DNA from: UBA668 sp041178405
GTDB lineage: Bacteria > Actinomycetota > Acidimicrobiia > Acidimicrobiales > Ilumatobacteraceae
Reading direction: 5' to 3'
NCBI GenBank assembly: GCA_041178405.1
Contig: JBEGVK010000172.1
Location: 1 to 8,614, forward strand
Length of the DNA: 8,614 nt
Shown in pieces: positions 6,591 through 8,614 of the stretch. Every line of letters starts with the position of its first letter. Positions within the stretch are counted from its first letter, which is position 1. The notes under the pieces were generated by a model. The model saw only the letters and a program-made list of their open reading frames with translations, searched no databases and had not been told where the DNA came from. The position numbers were made by a program, and so were the translations under genes.

Positions 6591-6603
6591 TGATGATTCA
6601 TCA
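6591..6603. promoter_or_regulatory. Perfect 13-bp palindrome TGATGA-T-TCATCA, candidate operator
   Basis: TGATGA (6591-6596) and TCATCA (6598-6603) are perfect inverted repeats around one T. The element covers the predicted -10 box of the monooxygenase promoter, where a repressor would block transcription of that gene only. It differs in sequence from the other palindrome at 6615-6630, so it may bind another protein or be an incidental feature of an AT-richer promoter. Confidence 0.45.
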
Positions 6604-6621
6604 TTTTCGAGGACATGTCAA
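6593..6621 (-). promoter_or_regulatory. Predicted promoter of the monooxygenase gene
   Basis: On the minus strand TTGACA (6621-6616) is a consensus -35. It is followed after 17 bp by AATCAT (6598-6593), a four-of-six match to the -10. The -35 is inside the ATGTCA/TGACAT palindrome and the -10 is inside the TGATGATTCATCA palindrome. A leader of about 90 nt would precede the gene. Pattern-based inference. Confidence 0.5.
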
Positions 6622-6630
6622 CCCTGACAT
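6615..6630. promoter_or_regulatory. Palindrome ATGTCA-ACCC-TGACAT, candidate TetR operator shared by both divergent promoters
   Basis: Perfect 6-bp inverted arms (6615-6620 and 6625-6630) are separated by ACCC. The left arm holds the minus-strand -35 (TTGACA, 6621-6616) and the right arm holds the plus-strand -35-like CTGACA (6624-6629). A dimer bound here would repress the monooxygenase gene and the TetR gene together. This is the usual layout for TetR proteins controlling a divergent target. Binding is inferred. Confidence 0.6.
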
Positions 6631-6653
6631 TCCATCTCTTTTCGTGCTAAGGT
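6624..6653 (+). promoter_or_regulatory. Predicted promoter of the TetR gene, giving a leaderless mRNA
   Basis: CTGACA (6624-6629) as -35 and TAAGGT (6648-6653, fits the actinobacterial TANNNT pattern) as -10 are 18 bp apart. The expected transcription start, about 7 nt after the -10, falls at or next to the GTG start codon at 6660. No Shine-Dalgarno sequence precedes that codon. Together these indicate leaderless translation, common in actinobacteria. Confidence 0.55.
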
Positions 6654-6659
6654 CCCATC

Positions 6660-7409
6660 GTGCCCGTCACGCCCGTCGCAGTCCCCCGTCGTGCCCCCGC
6701 CGCCGTCCCGGTAACCCCCGCCCGCCGCCCGGCCCGAACCGCCGGCAAGGCCCTGAACCGCACCGAAGCCCGCCAGCGCCAGACCCGAATCCGCCTCCGC
6801 GAGGTGGCCTACGACCTGATTGCCGCCCAGGGCGTCGATGCCACCACGATCCAGGCGATCACCGAGGCAGCCGACATCGGATTCGGCACCTTCTACAACT
6901 ACTACCCCACCAAAGAGGCGCTTGCCGGCGACGTGCTCGACTGCCTCATCCACAACCTGGGCATGCGCAACGACCGCGTCACCACCGAGCTCGGCGAGAC
7001 CGATCCGGTGCGCATCGTCGCCAACTCGGTGCGTTTCGTACTGCGCGAAACGGTGGCGAACCCCGTGTACCACTGGTGGTTCGACCACCTCGGCATGCTC
7101 GTCGACCGGATGCGCCACGGCTTCGGGCCCTTCGGCCTACGCGACATCCAGCAGGCCGTCGACCACGGCGACTACCACATCGTCGCCGGCGACCACGGCC
7201 TCGCATGGAGCCAGCTGGTGTGGCTCATGGCAGCAGGCGCCAAGGACATCATCGATGGCGCCCACTCGCTCGCCGACGAGCGATTCATGGTGGAGGGCGT
7301 GCTGCGCATCATGGGCGTCGACCACGACCACGCCCACGCGGCATGCGACACCGACCTTCCGACAGCTCCCGTGCTGCCGATCGACTTCGCCTTCGACCTC
7401 TCCGACTGA
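6660..7409 (+). CDS. TetR/AcrR-family transcriptional regulator
   Basis: The protein has 249 residues from a GTG start. No other start codon lies before the DNA-binding domain. The first ~35 residues form a Pro/Ala/Arg-rich, probably disordered extension (VAVPRRAPAAVPVTPARRPA). The TetR_N three-helix domain spans ~38-90, with the recognition helix in ITEAADIGFGTFYNYYPTKEAL (67-88), a strong TetR signature. The C-terminal ligand-binding domain (~95-215) is aromatic-rich (VYHWWFDHLGM), and the tail carries a His/Asp cluster DHDHAHAACD at 221-230. It likely represses the divergent monooxygenase gene and itself through the palindrome at 6615-6630, being released by a pathway intermediate. It converges on the intradiol dioxygenase gene with only 15 bp between the stop codons, which leaves no room for a separate terminator. 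Confidence 0.88.
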   Translation: MPVTPVAVPRRAPAAVPVTPARRPARTAGKALNRTEARQRQTRIRLREVAYDLIAAQGVDATTIQAITEAADIGFGTFYNYYPTKEALAGDVLDCLIHNLGMRNDRVTTELGETDPVRIVANSVRFVLRETVANPVYHWWFDHLGMLVDRMRHGFGPFGLRDIQQAVDHGDYHIVAGDHGLAWSQLVWLMAAGAKDIIDGAHSLADERFMVEGVLRIMGVDHDHAHAACDTDLPTAPVLPIDFAFDLSD

Positions 7410-7424
7410 CCTGCGGGCCGCGCC

Positions 7425-8252
7425 TCAGGCGCGATCGAGCACGAAGTCGAATGTCGTCGACAGTTCGCCGGATGCATCGCGAGCGAAGTCGCACACCAGG
7501 CTCTCGCGCACGCCGAACACCGCATCGTCGGCGAGGTAGTCGCTCTCGCGGTCGAAGACGTGCGTGATGAGGTCCTTGAACCCCGGATGTTGCAGCCACA
7601 CATGCATGTGCCCGGGCCCCATCCAGTTGCGTGCATTCGCCTTCAGCAGCGATCCGACAGGACCGTCGTACGGAATCGGGTACGGCACCGGCCGCACCGA
7701 GCGGATCTCGTAACGGCCCTCGGCATCGGTGCGGTAGATCCCGCGCAGGTTCTCGGCACTCTGGATGCCCGGCTGCTGGCATGCGTAAAAACCGGCGGTG
7801 GCGTTCTGCCAGCAGTCGAGCACGACCCCGGCGAGTGGCGTGCCGTCGACGTCGGTGACGCGGCCGCGCACCACCACCCTGTCGCCGTCGTCTGGATCGA
7901 CGAGCATCGACTCGCCGAAGCCGCGCTCGGGAGAGCCGGCCACATAGAACGGTCCGAGCACGGTGTTCTCGGTGGTGCCGTCGGATGCCTCGTAGTTCAG
8001 CATCTCGAGCAGCGTCGACACGCCGAGCGTGTCGCTCATCAGAATCCACTCCTGGCGGGTGTCGTTGCAGATCTGCCCGGTGGCAGTGAGGAACTTGATG
8101 CCCTCGAACCACTCGGCCTTCGTGAGGTTCACCTCCCTGACGAACGCGTGCAGGTGGCGCACGGCCGACTCCATTACCTCCTTGAGGCGGGGATTCGGTG
8201 CGCCGTCGTACCGGCCGAGCACTTCTGCGAGCAGTTCATCGGGTGCGGACAT
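7425..8252 (-). CDS. Intradiol ring-cleavage dioxygenase, hydroxyquinol/catechol 1,2-dioxygenase family
   Basis: From the ATG at 8252, with AGGAGA 5 nt upstream, the protein has 275 residues, a typical family length. Residues ~20-98 form the N-terminal dimerisation domain (Dioxygenase_N), with LTATGQICNDTRQEWILMSDTLG-type sequence matching hydroxyquinol 1,2-dioxygenases. The catalytic beta-sandwich follows from NTVLGPFYVAG. Fe(III) ligands are Y156 (TAGFYACQQ), Y191 (PVPYPIPYDGPVG), H215 and H217 (GPGHMHVWL). The Arg three residues before the first metal His, normally in R-P-x-H-x-H, is Gly212 here. The enzyme would open the ring between the two hydroxyls, giving maleylacetate from hydroxyquinol or cis,cis-muconate from catechol. 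The thiolase gene ends 17 bp upstream on the same strand, consistent with a beta-ketoadipate route. Because of the Arg loss, substrate and activity should be treated as unproven. Confidence 0.87.
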   Translation of the reverse strand: MSAPDELLAEVLGRYDGAPNPRLKEVMESAVRHLHAFVREVNLTKAEWFEGIKFLTATGQICNDTRQEWILMSDTLGVSTLLEMLNYEASDGTTENTVLGPFYVAGSPERGFGESMLVDPDDGDRVVVRGRVTDVDGTPLAGVVLDCWQNATAGFYACQQPGIQSAENLRGIYRTDAEGRYEIRSVRPVPYPIPYDGPVGSLLKANARNWMGPGHMHVWLQHPGFKDLITHVFDRESDYLADDAVFGVRESLVCDFARDASGELSTTFDFVLDRA

Positions 8253-8257
8253 GGGGT

Positions 8258-8263
8258 TCTCCT
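8258..8263 (-). promoter_or_regulatory. Ribosome binding site AGGAGA of the intradiol dioxygenase gene
   Basis: AGGAGA on the minus strand lies 5 nt before the ATG at 8252, within the 17-bp gap after the thiolase stop. It rules out the longer reading to 8321, which would run through the thiolase 3' end and add 23 residues outside the family. Confidence 0.8.
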
Positions 8264-8269
8264 CAGGGG

Positions 8270-8614
8270 TCAGGATGCGTTCTCGACGACGATGGCGATG
8301 CCCTGGCCGACCCCGATGCACATCGCCGCAAGGCCGTAGCGCGAGCCGGTGCGCCGCAGTGCGTGCACCAGCGTGGTGACGATCCGCGCTCCCGAGCAGC
8401 CCAGCGGATGGCCGATGGCGATCGCTCCGCCGAGCGGATTCACCTTTGCGGGGTCGAGATCCGGCCAGTGGCGAAGGCAGGCAAGGCTCTGCGCAGCGAA
8501 CGCCTCATTCAGCTCGACATGGTCGATGTCGGCCCACGAAAGACCGGCGCGGCCGAGCGCGCGCTGCGCAGCCTCGACAGGACCGATGCCGTAGAGGTGC
8601 GGCTCGACGCCGCT
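8270..8614 (-). CDS. Thiolase, beta-ketoadipyl-CoA thiolase/acetyl-CoA acetyltransferase type (C-terminal 114 residues, cut by window edge)
   Basis: Reading the minus strand in the frame that enters at the window edge gives 114 residues and a TGA at 8272-8270. The segment is the C-terminal thiolase domain: YGIGPVEAAQRALGRAGL, then ELNEAFAAQ, NPLGGAIAIGHPLGCSGAR with the catalytic His of GHP, and MCIGVGQG with the catalytic Cys, ending in IAIVVENAS. The pattern is close to PcaF/PaaJ-type beta-ketoadipyl-CoA thiolases, which split 3-oxoadipyl-CoA into succinyl-CoA and acetyl-CoA. A general acetyl-CoA C-acetyltransferase cannot be excluded. The nucleophilic Cys region lies outside the window. 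It precedes the intradiol dioxygenase gene by 17 bp in the same direction, so the two are likely co-transcribed and this would be the last step of the ortho-cleavage route. Confidence 0.9.
   Translation of the reverse strand, partial: SGVEPHLYGIGPVEAAQRALGRAGLSWADIDHVELNEAFAAQSLACLRHWPDLDPAKVNPLGGAIAIGHPLGCSGARIVTTLVHALRRTGSRYGLAAMCIGVGQGIAIVVENAS

Noticed and set aside
5386..6627. Plus-strand 413-codon open frame antisense to the monooxygenase
   Set aside because: It has no family signature and is fully explained as a shadow of the minus-strand gene, which carries the conserved motifs and a ribosome site.
7560..8339. Plus-strand 259-codon open frame antisense to the intradiol dioxygenase
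   Set aside because: Composition-driven shadow: the minus strand contains the metal ligands and dimerisation domain of a known family.
1..8614. Mobile element, CRISPR, tRNA or defence system
   Set aside because: No transposase or integrase motifs, terminal repeats, regularly spaced repeats, cloverleaf sequences or nuclease/helicase-type genes were seen. All large frames are explained by catabolic, transport and regulatory families.

Overview
This is a high-GC window with short intergenic gaps, overlapping stop/start codons, mostly GGAGG-type ribosome sites and one apparently leaderless gene. Together with a Tat-type lipoprotein signal followed by a Gly/Thr/Asp-rich linker, this points to an actinobacterium. 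An acidimicrobial lineage such as Ilumatobacter-like organisms is my impression only, not something the sequence proves. No tRNA, rRNA, CRISPR array, transposase or integrase is visible.

Layout. (1) Positions 1-3174, minus strand: a likely operon, read right to left, of a GntR/FadR-type regulator, a solute-binding lipoprotein, a LivG-like ATPase and a LivF-like ATPase cut by the window edge. This is the cytoplasmic and solute-binding part of a branched-chain-amino-acid-type (HAAT) ABC importer. The permeases are not in the window. (2) Positions 3175-3364: divergent control region. (3) Positions 3365-5151, plus strand: a two-gene operon with an ATGA overlap, encoding a two-domain (VOC-fold) type I extradiol dioxygenase and a fumarylacetoacetate-hydrolase (FAH) family protein. 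(4) Positions 5152-5304: convergent intergenic region with two strong GC hairpins. (5) Positions 5305-6498, minus: an HsaA/HpaB-type flavin-dependent monooxygenase of the acyl-CoA dehydrogenase fold. (6) Positions 6499-6659: divergent promoter region with two palindromes, one of which spans both predicted -35 boxes. (7) Positions 6660-7409, plus: a TetR regulator with a GTG start placed where transcription should begin. (8) Positions 7425-8614, minus: a hydroxyquinol/catechol-type intradiol dioxygenase preceded in the same operon by a beta-ketoadipyl-CoA-type thiolase (C-terminal part only).

How the genes fit together. The window is an aromatic (phenol/resorcinol/steroid-like) catabolic cluster. 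The monooxygenase would hydroxylate a phenolic ring. The two dioxygenases offer two ring-opening chemistries: meta (extradiol, then FAH-type processing) and ortho (intradiol, then beta-ketoadipate and thiolase). The importer may bring in the substrate, and the GntR and TetR proteins are likely local regulators. The actual substrate cannot be read from the sequence. The most unusual points are an intradiol dioxygenase whose metal-binding H-x-H motif is preceded by Gly-Pro-Gly instead of the family's Arg-Pro-x, the coexistence of both ring-cleavage types, and the compact palindromic divergent promoter serving a leaderless TetR gene.
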